From Rikenellaceae bacterium (GTDB taxonomy: Bacteria; Bacteroidota; Bacteroidia; Bacteroidales; Rikenellaceae), in NCBI GenBank assembly GCA_017425655.1, contig JAFPAT010000013.1, positions 1-64,000 on the forward strand: DNA of 64,000 nt, read 5' to 3'. The notes under the pieces are model-generated. The model was not told the DNA's origin and searched no databases. It saw only the letters and a program-made list of their open reading frames with translations. Position 1 is the first letter of the stretch. Each line of letters begins with the position of its first letter. The translations under genes and the position numbers were made by a program. This document shows positions 23,878 to 32,907 of this stretch, piece by piece.

Positions 23878-26721
23878 TTACAACTCCTTGCAAGTGCAAA
23901 CCAAGTTGCGGTCGCCAAAGCCGTTGTCGATCTTCGATACGTAGGGGAAGAACTTGCTCTGCTTTACCCATTCGAGCGGGAATACTGCCTGCTCGCGGGT
24001 GTAGGGGTGCGACCACTCGCCTGCCAACTCAACAGCCGTATGCGGTGCATTGACGATCGGGTTGTCGGTGGTGTTACCACTCTCTGCCACAGCCTCGCAC
24101 TCACGCTTAATCGAGATCATAGCCTCAATAAAGCGATCCATCTCGGCCTTCGGTTCACTCTCTGTAGGCTCGATCATAAACGTATCGTGCACGGGGAACG
24201 AGAGGGTAGGAGCGTGGAAACCGTAGTCCATCAAACGACGAGCCATATCGCCCGTATCAACGCCATAGAGCTTCTTGAACTCGTGCAGGTCGAGGATCAT
24301 CTCATGTCCTACGCGGCCATTCTCGCCCGTATAATAGGTGCGGAACTCTTTCGACAGTGCTGCCGACATATAGTTAGCATTGACGATTGCCATTTCGGTA
24401 GCCTCACGCAGACCGCTCTCACCGAGCATCTTGATATAGCCGTAGGTGATAGGCAACAACATTGCGCTGCCCCAGGGAGCCGACGAAACTGCCGTAATGC
24501 CCTCTTCGCCACCGGTCTCAACCAACGAATGCGAGGGGAGGAACTTCGCCAAATGTGCCGCCACGCAGATCGGACCAACGCCCGGACCACCGCCACCGTG
24601 AGGCATTGCGAAGGTCTTGTGGAGGTTCAGGTGGCAAACGTCGGCACCAATGTAGCCGGGATTGGTCAAACCTACCTGTGCGTTCATGTTTGCACCGTCC
24701 ATATATACCTGACCGCCAGCGTCATGCACTGCATCGACGATCTCGCGGATGCGGCTCTCAAATACGCCGTGAGTCGAGGGATAGGTAACCATCAAACCGC
24801 ACAACTCACTGCTGTACTGCTCGGCCTTTGCCTTCAAATCTTCAACATCGATATTGCCATTTGCATCGCACGCTACCGTTACGATCTTCATACCTGCCAT
24901 TGCGGCCGATGCGGGGTTGGTACCGTGTGCCGATGCGGGAATCAGTACGATGTTGCGGTAGCCTTGACCACGATGCTGGTGATATGCACGAATGACCATC
25001 AGGCCTGCATACTCACCAGCAGCACCCGAATTGGGCTGCAACGAACAAGCGGCAAAGCCTGTAATAGTTGCTAAATCGTTCTCCAAGTCCTCGATCATCA
25101 TCTTGTAACCCTCGACCTGATCTGCAGGAGTGAAGGGGTGAACATCAGCAAAGCCCGAAAGACTTAACGGCTGCATAATTGCGGCTGCGTTCAGTTTCAT
25201 TGTGCATGAACCGAGCGATATCATGCTGTCAGCCAACGAGATATCACGGTGTTCCAAACGCTTGATATAACGCATCAAATCGCTTTCGCAACGATATTTA
25301 TTGAATACCGGCTCGGTCAGAATCGCGCTCTCGCGTGCCAATTCAGCGGGGTAGTAGCACTTGCTTGCTGCCTTTACCGACTTGGGAGCTTTGCGACCCT
25401 TTGCCAACGCGAAGATCTCAACCACGGTTGCAATCTCCTCGTCGGTTGTAACCTCGTCGAAGCTCATACGTACGCCACCCGAAGCGGGGTAGAAGAAGTT
25501 GATGCCACGCTCCAAAGCCAACGACTGAACAACCGCAGCATCTACGTCTGTTACCTCGATTGTGTCGAAGAACGAACGGTGCAACAGCGTGCAACCCAAA
25601 GCCTCCAAAGCCTCGGCAACGGTTGCGGCAGCAGAATGGATGTGCTCGGCAATGCGACGCAGACCCTCGGCACCGTGATAAACAGCATAGAAACCGACCA
25701 TCGAGGCCATCAATGCCGATGCGGTACAGATGTTCGATGTTGCGCGCTCACGCTTGATATGTTGCTCGCGCATTTGCAGAGCCATACGCAGAGCCTTGTT
25801 GCCCAAACGATCGACGCTGACGCCGATGATTCGACCCGGCATATTGCGCTTAAACTCCTCACGTGTAGCCATATAGCCTGCGCTCGGACCGCCGAATCCC
25901 ATCGGTGTACCCATACGCTGTGTGCCACCAACGGCGATATCTGCGCCCCACTCTGCGGGAGCTTTCAGCAGTACGAGCGACATCAAATCGCTAACAGCCG
26001 TAACCAATGCGCCGGCCTCGTGTGCCTTTGCGGTGAAGTTCTCGTAGTTGCGAACTTCGCCATCTGCGGCGGGATATTGTACCATTGCGCCGAACTCGCG
26101 ACCGGTGAATTCATATTCGTCAAAATTGTCGCAAATAATCTCGATACCGAAGGGCTCGCTACGAGTGAGCAGTACGTCCATTGTCTGTGGGAAGAGCTTC
26201 TCATCGACAAACAGAGCATTGCGACCCTGCTTTACAGCCTCTCGCGAACGCAATGCAAACATCATAAGCATAGCCTCTGCCGCAGCGGTTGCCTCGTCAA
26301 GCAGTGAGCAGTTGCCGATCTGCATACCTGTCAGCGAGATGATTGCGGTCTGGTAGTTCAGCAGAGCCTCCAAACGACCCTGCGAGATCTCGGCCTGATA
26401 GGGCGTATAAGAGGTGTACCAAGCGGGATTCTCGAATACGTTGCGCGAAATTGCAGCGGGTACGGCTGAAGGGTAGTAACCCATGCCGATAAACGAACGC
26501 AGGGGGCGATTGCGTTCAGCGAGCGAACGAATCAACTGTGCGAATTGGAATTCGCTCATACCCTCTTTGGGTAGAGCGAGGGGCTTGCGCAGACGAATCG
26601 ACTGCGGAATTACTTGCGAAATAAGCTCTTCGCGGCTCTCGACACCGATAACGTCGAGCATCTCTTTGAGTTGTGTAGCATCCGGGCCGATGTGGCGTGA
26701 TGCAAATCTATCGAATGACAT
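23878..26721 (-). CDS. gcvP: Glycine dehydrogenase (decarboxylating), glycine-cleavage P protein
   Basis: The PLP enzyme of the glycine cleavage system, which decarboxylates glycine and passes the aminomethyl group to the H protein. It is the single-chain form, 947 residues, made of fused P1-like and P2-like halves. I start it at MSFDRFASRHIGPD, the family's conserved N terminus; an upstream ATG would add 30 unrelated residues. The PLP lysine is K702 in HLNLHKTFAMPHGGGGPG. The gcvT and gcvH genes are not in the window. The promoter region is bracketed by a 17-bp perfect inverted repeat, with a TetR-family gene directly upstream on the same strand. Confidence 0.97.
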   Translation of the reverse strand: MSFDRFASRHIGPDATQLKEMLDVIGVESREELISQVIPQSIRLRKPLALPKEGMSEFQFAQLIRSLAERNRPLRSFIGMGYYPSAVPAAISRNVFENPAWYTSYTPYQAEISQGRLEALLNYQTAIISLTGMQIGNCSLLDEATAAAEAMLMMFALRSREAVKQGRNALFVDEKLFPQTMDVLLTRSEPFGIEIICDNFDEYEFTGREFGAMVQYPAADGEVRNYENFTAKAHEAGALVTAVSDLMSLVLLKAPAEWGADIAVGGTQRMGTPMGFGGPSAGYMATREEFKRNMPGRIIGVSVDRLGNKALRMALQMREQHIKRERATSNICTASALMASMVGFYAVYHGAEGLRRIAEHIHSAAATVAEALEALGCTLLHRSFFDTIEVTDVDAAVVQSLALERGINFFYPASGGVRMSFDEVTTDEEIATVVEIFALAKGRKAPKSVKAASKCYYPAELARESAILTEPVFNKYRCESDLMRYIKRLEHRDISLADSMISLGSCTMKLNAAAIMQPLSLSGFADVHPFTPADQVEGYKMMIEDLENDLATITGFAACSLQPNSGAAGEYAGLMVIRAYHQHRGQGYRNIVLIPASAHGTNPASAAMAGMKIVTVACDANGNIDVEDLKAKAEQYSSELCGLMVTYPSTHGVFESRIREIVDAVHDAGGQVYMDGANMNAQVGLTNPGYIGADVCHLNLHKTFAMPHGGGGPGVGPICVAAHLAKFLPSHSLVETGGEEGITAVSSAPWGSAMLLPITYGYIKMLGESGLREATEMAIVNANYMSAALSKEFRTYYTGENGRVGHEMILDLHEFKKLYGVDTGDMARRLMDYGFHAPTLSFPVHDTFMIEPTESEPKAEMDRFIEAMISIKRECEAVAESGNTTDNPIVNAPHTAVELAGEWSHPYTREQAVFPLEWVKQSKFFPYVSKIDNGFGDRNLVCTCKEL

Positions 26722-26755
26722 AGATATAATGAGTGTTAAAATTTTGCAATAATTA

Positions 26756-26808
26756 ACAAAGTACGATACAAATTTACCTAATTTTTTTCGGTTTGTATCG
26801 TACTTTGT
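26756..26808 (-). promoter_or_regulatory. 17-bp perfect inverted repeat around the gcvP promoter
   Basis: Arms ACAAAGTACGATACAAA (26756-26772) and TTTGTATCGTACTTTGT (26792-26808) are separated by 19 bases. A minus-strand -7 element TAAATTTG (26776-26769) overlaps one arm; the other would lie near -33. This is a candidate operator for the adjacent TetR protein. Confidence 0.6.
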
Positions 26809-26838
26809 CAAAAATCTTACGCGCGCGAGTCGTTTTTA

Positions 26839-27420
26839 CTACATTTGCCACGAAGGTTTCGGCTCTTTGCCCTTTTGGAGTTGTTGCCAGAATTTGCGCA
26901 GACGATCTACCTGTGTATGGAACAGCTCCTCATTCATCATAATAACGTATGCATTGAGAGCCGAGTGGAGGTAGTTTATCGTCGTAACTGCATATTCGGG
27001 CTTAATACCTTCTCTTTGAGCAAATTTAATACTCAACGTAATTTGATTCTCGACCATCTTTTCAACCAAATCGATAACTTTGTGGCTATATCCAGGGTGC
27101 AATACCGATTGGACAACAAAGCGGTCATACATTATATTTTTGGTCGTCAGTTTCTCTACATTGTCGATATATTCGATAAATGTCATATTCTCATCTTCAT
27201 GCATCACTTCGAGTTCATCGATAAGCGACTGATAGTAGAAACGGATGGTGTCGATAACGATCTGGTCGCGGCTCTCGAACATCTCATAGATGAACGACGA
27301 ACTGATGCCCGACTCGATAATCAGCGAACGCATCGAAGTCTTATCGAGTCCGTGTTTGGCAAATGTATTCAGAAAACTCGTAAGAAGATGTTTTCTGCGT
27401 AGATTTCTATCAACGGTCAT
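26839..27420 (-). CDS. TetR/AcrR-family transcriptional regulator
   Basis: A 193-residue regulator with a typical N-terminal helix-turn-helix (about 8-52: LLTSFLNTFAKHGLDKTSMR, then SGISSSFIYEMFESRDQIVI) and an all-helical ligand domain. It lies between a nucleoside kinase (86 bases upstream, same strand) and gcvP (117 bases downstream). The perfect inverted repeat in front of gcvP is an obvious candidate target, though regulation of distant genes is equally possible. Two AGTTTTAGGTTT direct repeats (27421-27432, 27447-27458) touch its start codon. Ligand unknown. Confidence 0.88.
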   Translation of the reverse strand: MTVDRNLRRKHLLTSFLNTFAKHGLDKTSMRSLIIESGISSSFIYEMFESRDQIVIDTIRFYYQSLIDELEVMHEDENMTFIEYIDNVEKLTTKNIMYDRFVVQSVLHPGYSHKVIDLVEKMVENQITLSIKFAQREGIKPEYAVTTINYLHSALNAYVIMMNEELFHTQVDRLRKFWQQLQKGKEPKPSWQM

Positions 27421-27506
27421 AGTTTTAGGTTTAGTGTTTTAGAGGAAGTTTTAGGTTTTGTCTGTTTTTATAAATGCTCAATAGTGGCTGTTATCCGTAT
27501 TTACAA

Positions 27507-29177
27507 TTAATACTTAAAACTGCTACCACCGATAAATTCTCGTAATATCGAGGTGGGAGGAATCTCCGCAGGATCGATCGGCAGGAAATTATCGAGGAAT
27601 TTCAAAAGTCGCTTTGCCTCCGAGAATTCGGGAACTGTGTTGGGTACTTCGCGCAGCTTCGGCTCGATGAATTGACGCAGAACCGAAATCTCGTAAAACA
27701 ATGAACTGTTGAACATTACATCGGCATTCTCCTGATAGGGGAAGATGTGTTTATCCTCGCCGCGACGTACGCTTTGCCAGCGTTTGATGGTCGCCTCGGC
27801 ATTCGCGCCGCGAGTGTAATAGTCGCGTGTAATACGACGAATCAGGCGGTTGTCTGTTGTCGCAATACGCGAAACATTATCCATCGAAATCGAAGTGAGA
27901 GCCGAAATGTAAATCTTGAACTTCATCTGATCATCTACGTCGGCCGTGAGTTTCGGATTCAAGCCGTGAATACCCTCGATAACCAAAATCGATCGCTCGT
28001 CAAGCTGCAAAGGCTGTTCGTGCCATTCGCGCAGACCGGTGATGAAGTTGAATTTCGGCACCTGTACGCTTTCGCCCTTCAATAGCTGGTTTAACTGCTC
28101 GTTGAATAGTGCGATGTCGATCGCCTCTAAAGCCTCAAAGTCGTAGTCGCCACTCTCGTCGCGAGGGGTATCGGCACGATTGACAAAGTAGTCGTCAAGC
28201 GAGATTGTAACGGGACGCAAACCGAGGATACGCAGCTGGATACCAAGTCTTTGTGCAAATGTGGTTTTTCCGCTTGACGAAGGTCCCGAGATCAATACGA
28301 TACGTGCTCCGCGCGAAACGTTAGCGTCGTATATAGCATCAGCAATGGCTCCGAACTTCTTCTCGTGGAATGCTTCGGCGATTTTGATCAACTCGCCACT
28401 TTCGCCGTTGAGAATCTTCGTGTTGAGCGATCCGATATTCTGCACACCCATAACCTCGACCCAATCCTTGTATTCGGAGAAGATGTCGAACATTTTGTCC
28501 TGCGGCACGATACTTTCGAGCTGTGAAGGATTTGTGCGTTGCGGTATGGCCAAATGGATTCCGTTGTAGTAGCGACTGATATCAAACAGATGTATGTAAC
28601 CTGTCGAGGGGGCAAGCGCTCCGTAGAAGTAGCCCGCCATATCGGCCATACGATAGACATCGGCAAAAAGGCGCGGGCGAGTATGTAGCAGAGCTATTTT
28701 ATCCTCGAACCCAAGCTTCGAGTAGATCTCCTCGACCTCGGTTGCGAGCAGATGCTCGCGCACGATAGGAATATCGGCAGCTATGATGTCCTTCATGCGA
28801 AGTTTGATATTCTCGATCTCGTCATTCGAGAGTTCGTCGCGACCATCAATTTCGCAGTAGAATCCTTTCGAAACGGAGTGGCGTATCGAAAAACTATTTT
28901 CGGGATAGAGATCGTGCACCGCCTTATGCATTATAAAGAATAGCGTGCGCTGATACACGCGCGTACCTTCGAAATGGGTGATGTCGATAAAACGTACCGA
29001 TATGGGTTTGAAAATCTTATAGTTAAGCTCCTTGATTCGGTTATCTACATAAGCGGCAAGAATCGGATTCTGATCGCCCAACTGAATCATTTTCACAACG
29101 TCGAGCAGCGAAGTGCCGATGTTGACAGCTATCTCGGAGCCTGTGTTTTCGCAAATAATTTTTATGACAGGTGTCAT
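27507..29177 (-). CDS. Nucleoside kinase with N-terminal TGS-like domain (uridine-kinase family)
   Basis: A 556-residue enzyme of the Bacteroidetes/Firmicutes nucleoside-kinase family. The N terminus (about 1-65) resembles a TGS domain and the next part (about 70-220) a threonyl-tRNA-synthetase second additional domain (HKAVHDLYPE). A P-loop kinase domain follows, with Walker A GPSSSGKTTFAQRL at about 295-308 and the uridine-kinase-like TISLDDYFVNR and DFEALEAID motifs. It should phosphorylate a nucleoside or a similar small molecule with ATP; the exact substrate is not determined. No clear terminator follows, so it may be co-transcribed with tetR. Confidence 0.87.
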   Translation of the reverse strand: MTPVIKIICENTGSEIAVNIGTSLLDVVKMIQLGDQNPILAAYVDNRIKELNYKIFKPISVRFIDITHFEGTRVYQRTLFFIMHKAVHDLYPENSFSIRHSVSKGFYCEIDGRDELSNDEIENIKLRMKDIIAADIPIVREHLLATEVEEIYSKLGFEDKIALLHTRPRLFADVYRMADMAGYFYGALAPSTGYIHLFDISRYYNGIHLAIPQRTNPSQLESIVPQDKMFDIFSEYKDWVEVMGVQNIGSLNTKILNGESGELIKIAEAFHEKKFGAIADAIYDANVSRGARIVLISGPSSSGKTTFAQRLGIQLRILGLRPVTISLDDYFVNRADTPRDESGDYDFEALEAIDIALFNEQLNQLLKGESVQVPKFNFITGLREWHEQPLQLDERSILVIEGIHGLNPKLTADVDDQMKFKIYISALTSISMDNVSRIATTDNRLIRRITRDYYTRGANAEATIKRWQSVRRGEDKHIFPYQENADVMFNSSLFYEISVLRQFIEPKLREVPNTVPEFSEAKRLLKFLDNFLPIDPAEIPPTSILREFIGGSSFKY

Positions 29178-29235
29178 CTGATTTTTAGTTTTCGGTTAAA
29201 AATGCTTGCTACAAATTTGCAAAAAAAAATCTGTA

Positions 29236-29269
29236 TTTGCTATCAATTCACGAAAAAAATGTAACTTTG
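29236..29269 (+). promoter_or_regulatory. Promoter of the 5'-nucleotidase-like gene
   Basis: -33 TTTG (29236-29239), a 22-base spacer (slightly long) and -7 TAACTTTG (29262-29269). The gene starts 47 bases downstream. Confidence 0.55.
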
Positions 29270-29315
29270 ACGAGCAAAAAATACTTTTTTTCTATAAAAA
29301 ACAGAGATTTTACTT

Positions 29316-30740
29316 ATGAAACGATCGTTTTTTACTATTGTTGCGTTACTTGTTGCAATATTCGTTGTTTCGTGTTCACCGTCGGAAACTCGTCGTGTAG
29401 TTATCCTCTCGACAAACGATATTCACGGTGCGATTCAGCAATTTCCGCGCCTGGCTACTGCGGTGGCTGCGTGCCGCGATACGGTAGAGGTTATTATGGT
29501 TGATGGCGGCGACCGCTGGACCGGTAATGCCTATGTCGATAAGGCCGAGCATAAGTGCCTGCCGGTGATCGAGATGATGAATAGTATCGGCTACGATGTG
29601 GCAACACTCGGTAATCACGAATTTGACTATGGTCAGGAGTTGCTTCGCGAGCGTATTTCGCAGGCCGAATTCCAGGTGCTTTGTGCAAATATGGCTTCGT
29701 GTGGCTCGGAATTGACCGTGCCGGCAACGACTATCATTGAGCGTGGCGGCATTAAGTTTGGTTTTGTTGGTCTTGTAACCAATTTCGCAGATGGCTATCC
29801 CGATGGTCAGAAGAGCAATTTCGAGGGCCTGACTTTCTCGTCGCCCTTCGAGAAGGCTGTCGAATTGCAGTCGCTCAAAGAGCAGTGCGATGTGTTGGTG
29901 TTGGTGTCGCATCTGGGCGATGATATGGACCGCGTTCTGACAGTCGATGCTACCGAATATGATCTGATTGTCGGTGGTCATACCCATACGGTACTTCCTG
30001 AAGGCCAAGAGTATAATGGCACGCTTATTACCCAAACAGGCAAGAGCCTGAAAAATCTCGGCGTTACGGTTGTTGAGATGCAGGGTAAGAAGATAACCCG
30101 CCTTGAAAATCGCCTTGTCGCATTGGCTGATTTCGCCGAAAACGAGGAGGTGAAGGCGGCTGTTGAGGTATATTACCAAGATCCCTATTTGAGCGCTCCT
30201 ATCGGCTCGTCGAAGATCCAGCTTTCGAAGGTGGGTCTTGCCAATTTTATGGCCGAGTCAATTGCAAAACGCTCGAAGTCGGATGTTGGCCTGTATCACT
30301 TTGGCGGTGTGCGTATTGATTCACTGCGTAAGGATGGTATCAGCATCGGTGATGTGTTCACTTTGGAGCCTTTCAGCAGTACGATCTATACTGCGCAGAT
30401 GACCACCGACGAGATTCGTCAGATGATTATCAATAAGTTCAACGATTCGGTCAATCCGAAGGAGTCGCACCGCCCCGATATCAACCCCTATGGCACAAGT
30501 TATACGATCTTAACCGATGCCGAGGGTGAGGCTGTTGATGTTCAGTTCTCAACGCTTAAAGAGGGTCGTACCTACAAAGTTGCGATGGGCGACTATATGT
30601 ACAAGAATTATAATTTCCCGAAGAATGGAGCTCATGAAGCAACGGGTATCCTCGTAACGGATGTTATCCTTGACGAATTGCGCCACCACTCGCCGTTGAA
30701 ATATACCAACGAGGAGCGAATTTCGATCGTTGAGCAGTAG
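29316..30740 (+). CDS. 5'-nucleotidase-like metallophosphatase lipoprotein
   Basis: A periplasmic or surface phosphatase of the bifunctional UshA/5'-nucleotidase family, 474 residues, lipobox VVSC (Cys20). The calcineurin-like metallophosphatase domain has LSTNDIHG (about 32-39), a DGGD motif, GNHEFDYG and GGHTHT, so all metal ligands are present. A C-terminal nucleotidase domain spans about 290-470. It should release nucleosides from external nucleotides or other phosphoesters and could feed the nucleoside kinase divergently encoded next to it, though that link is inference. Confidence 0.92.
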   Translation: MKRSFFTIVALLVAIFVVSCSPSETRRVVILSTNDIHGAIQQFPRLATAVAACRDTVEVIMVDGGDRWTGNAYVDKAEHKCLPVIEMMNSIGYDVATLGNHEFDYGQELLRERISQAEFQVLCANMASCGSELTVPATTIIERGGIKFGFVGLVTNFADGYPDGQKSNFEGLTFSSPFEKAVELQSLKEQCDVLVLVSHLGDDMDRVLTVDATEYDLIVGGHTHTVLPEGQEYNGTLITQTGKSLKNLGVTVVEMQGKKITRLENRLVALADFAENEEVKAAVEVYYQDPYLSAPIGSSKIQLSKVGLANFMAESIAKRSKSDVGLYHFGGVRIDSLRKDGISIGDVFTLEPFSSTIYTAQMTTDEIRQMIINKFNDSVNPKESHRPDINPYGTSYTILTDAEGEAVDVQFSTLKEGRTYKVAMGDYMYKNYNFPKNGAHEATGILVTDVILDELRHHSPLKYTNEERISIVEQ

Positions 30741-30770
30741 TGAGGAATTCATAATCCAAGATTCTCAATT

Positions 30771-30801
30771 AAGCCGCGTTTCGTTTGAAATGCGGCTTTT
30801 T
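30771..30801 (+). terminator. Terminator of the 5'-nucleotidase-like gene
   Basis: The 12-bp stem AAGCCGCGTTTC (30771-30782) / GAAATGCGGCTT (30787-30798) has one G-T pair and a short T run. Confidence 0.88.
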
Positions 30802-30878
30802 GTGTGCTTATGTGTTGAAGATCTCAACTCTAATCGAGAAGTATGAATTGGAAATCGTGAATAAAATCTCGTAAATGG

Positions 30879-30909
30879 TTGTAAATCCGAAAAATAGTCC
30901 TTATATTTG
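30879..30909 (+). promoter_or_regulatory. Promoter of rpsA
   Basis: -33 TTG (30879-30881), a 20-base spacer and -7 TATATTTG (30902-30909), an excellent match. The leader is about 105 bases, AT-rich and unstructured. Confidence 0.72.
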
Positions 30910-31021
30910 TGCGCTTTTTCCGCGTTGAACGTGCGCGTGTAAGTGCAAACGTTTGATTAAGAGAGAGTTAAATTAATTTATTGTCAAACTTTTAACGAGT
31001 GATTGTATCACAAAAATTTTT

Positions 31022-32815
31022 ATGGTAGAAAACAAAATGGTAGTCGCAAACGAGAATTTCGATTGGAACGCATTCGAGAATGAGCTCGATCTGTATGATC
31101 GTTCGAAAGAGGAGATCGCAGGTTCGTATGACCAGACCTTGTCGAAGGTACAGGTAGGTGAGGTTGTTGAGGGTACCGTAGTGGACATCAACAAGCGCGA
31201 GGTTGTCGTTAATATCGGCTACAAGAGCGAGGGTATTATCCCCGTAGGCGAGTTCCGCTACAACCCCGAGCTGACCGTAGGTGAGAAGGTTGAGGTTTAT
31301 GTAGAGAGCGCCGAGGACAAGAAGGGCCAGCTGTTGCTGTCGCACAAGAAGGCTCGCCAGCTCAAGTCGTGGGATCGCGTTAACCTCGCTTTGGAGAATG
31401 ACGAGATCATCAAGGGCTATATCAAGTGCCGCACCAAGGGCGGTATGATCGTTGATGTATTCGGTATCGAGGCATTCTTGCCCGGTTCGCAGATCGACGT
31501 TAAGCCCATCCGTGATTACGACTTCTACGTTGACAAGACTATGGAGTTCAAGGTTGTTAAGATCAACCAGGAGTTCCGCAACGTAGTTGTATCGCACAAG
31601 GCTCTGGTTGAGGCAGAGTTGGAGGCACAGAAGAAGGAGATCATGTCGAAGTTGGAGAAGGGCCAGATCTTGGAGGGTGTTGTTAAGAACATCACTTCGT
31701 ATGGCGTATTCATCGACTTGGGCGGTGTTGACGGTCTGATCCACATCACCGATCTGTCGTGGGGTCGCGTAAATCACCCCGAGGAGATCGTAAAGCTCGA
31801 TCAGAAGCTCAACGTTGTTATCCTTGACTTCGACGATCAGAAGAAGCGCATCGCTTTGGGCTTGAAGCAGCTGACTGCACATCCCTGGGAGGCTTTGAAC
31901 GCAGACCTGAAGGTAGGCGACAAGGTTACTGGTAAGGTTGTTGTTATGGCTGACTACGGTGCATTCGTTGAGATCGCAGCAGGCGTAGAGGGTCTGATTC
32001 ACGTATCGGAGATGTCGTGGAGCCAGCACTTGCGTTCGGCACAGGAGTTCATGAAGGTAGGCGACGAGATCGAGGCAGTAGTTCTGACCTTGGATCGTGA
32101 GGAGCGTAAGATGTCGCTCGGTATCAAGCAGCTTACTGCTGATCCCTGGGCAGCAATCGAGACCAAGTATCCCGTTGGCAGCAAGCACACTGCAAAGGTT
32201 CGCAACTTCACCAACTTCGGTGTATTCGTTGAGATCGAGGAGGGTATCGATGGCCTGATCCACATCTCGGATTTGAGCTGGACCAAGAAGATCAAGCACC
32301 CCGCAGAGTTTACTCAGATTGGTGCAGAGATCGAGGTTGTAGTTCTGGAGATCGACAAGGAGAACCGTCGTTTGAGCCTTGGCCACAAGCAGTTGGAGGA
32401 GAACCCCTGGAACGAGTTCGAGCAGCAGTACGCTGTTGATACCGTTCACGAGGGTACCGTTAAGGAGTTGACCGATAAGGGTGCAGTTGTAACTCTGTCG
32501 GAGACTATCGAGGGCTTCGCTCCTGCACGCCAGTTGGTAAAGGAGGACGGTACTTCGGCAAAGGTTGGTGAGACCTTGTCGTTCAAGGTTATCGAGTTCT
32601 CGAAGGCAACCAAGCGTATCACTTTGTCGCACAGCCGTCTGTTTGAGGAGGCAAAACGCGCCGAGGAGAAGGCCGAGAAGAAGGCAAAGGCTGAGGCAGC
32701 TGAGGCAACCAAGTCGTCGGTTAAGAAGATCAACGCTTCGGTAGAGAAGACTACCTTGGGTGATATCACTTCGCTGGCTGAGTTGAAGGCTCAGATGGAG
32801 AAGGACGCTGAGTAA
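31022..32815 (+). CDS. rpsA: 30S ribosomal protein S1
   Basis: An mRNA-binding protein of the small ribosomal subunit, 597 residues with six S1/OB repeats at about 42-540 (for example GQILEGVVKNITSYGVFIDL and VGDKVTGKVVVMADYGAFVE), then a Lys/Glu/Ala-rich tail. S1 matters particularly here because most genes in the window lack a Shine-Dalgarno sequence. Strong promoter upstream. No clear terminator lies between it and rnz 92 bases on, so read-through into rnz is likely, where it would meet a terminator-like hairpin inside the rnz coding sequence. Confidence 0.97.
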   Translation: MVENKMVVANENFDWNAFENELDLYDRSKEEIAGSYDQTLSKVQVGEVVEGTVVDINKREVVVNIGYKSEGIIPVGEFRYNPELTVGEKVEVYVESAEDKKGQLLLSHKKARQLKSWDRVNLALENDEIIKGYIKCRTKGGMIVDVFGIEAFLPGSQIDVKPIRDYDFYVDKTMEFKVVKINQEFRNVVVSHKALVEAELEAQKKEIMSKLEKGQILEGVVKNITSYGVFIDLGGVDGLIHITDLSWGRVNHPEEIVKLDQKLNVVILDFDDQKKRIALGLKQLTAHPWEALNADLKVGDKVTGKVVVMADYGAFVEIAAGVEGLIHVSEMSWSQHLRSAQEFMKVGDEIEAVVLTLDREERKMSLGIKQLTADPWAAIETKYPVGSKHTAKVRNFTNFGVFVEIEEGIDGLIHISDLSWTKKIKHPAEFTQIGAEIEVVVLEIDKENRRLSLGHKQLEENPWNEFEQQYAVDTVHEGTVKELTDKGAVVTLSETIEGFAPARQLVKEDGTSAKVGETLSFKVIEFSKATKRITLSHSRLFEEAKRAEEKAEKKAKAEAAEATKSSVKKINASVEKTTLGDITSLAELKAQMEKDAE

Positions 32816-32907
32816 CATCAGCCGAGGGGGGGTGAGCTAAACTGAATTGGCAGGTGTAGGCTTGACGAGAGAGTATTGATTGTAAGACGTAGTAATTGCG
32901 GACGACA

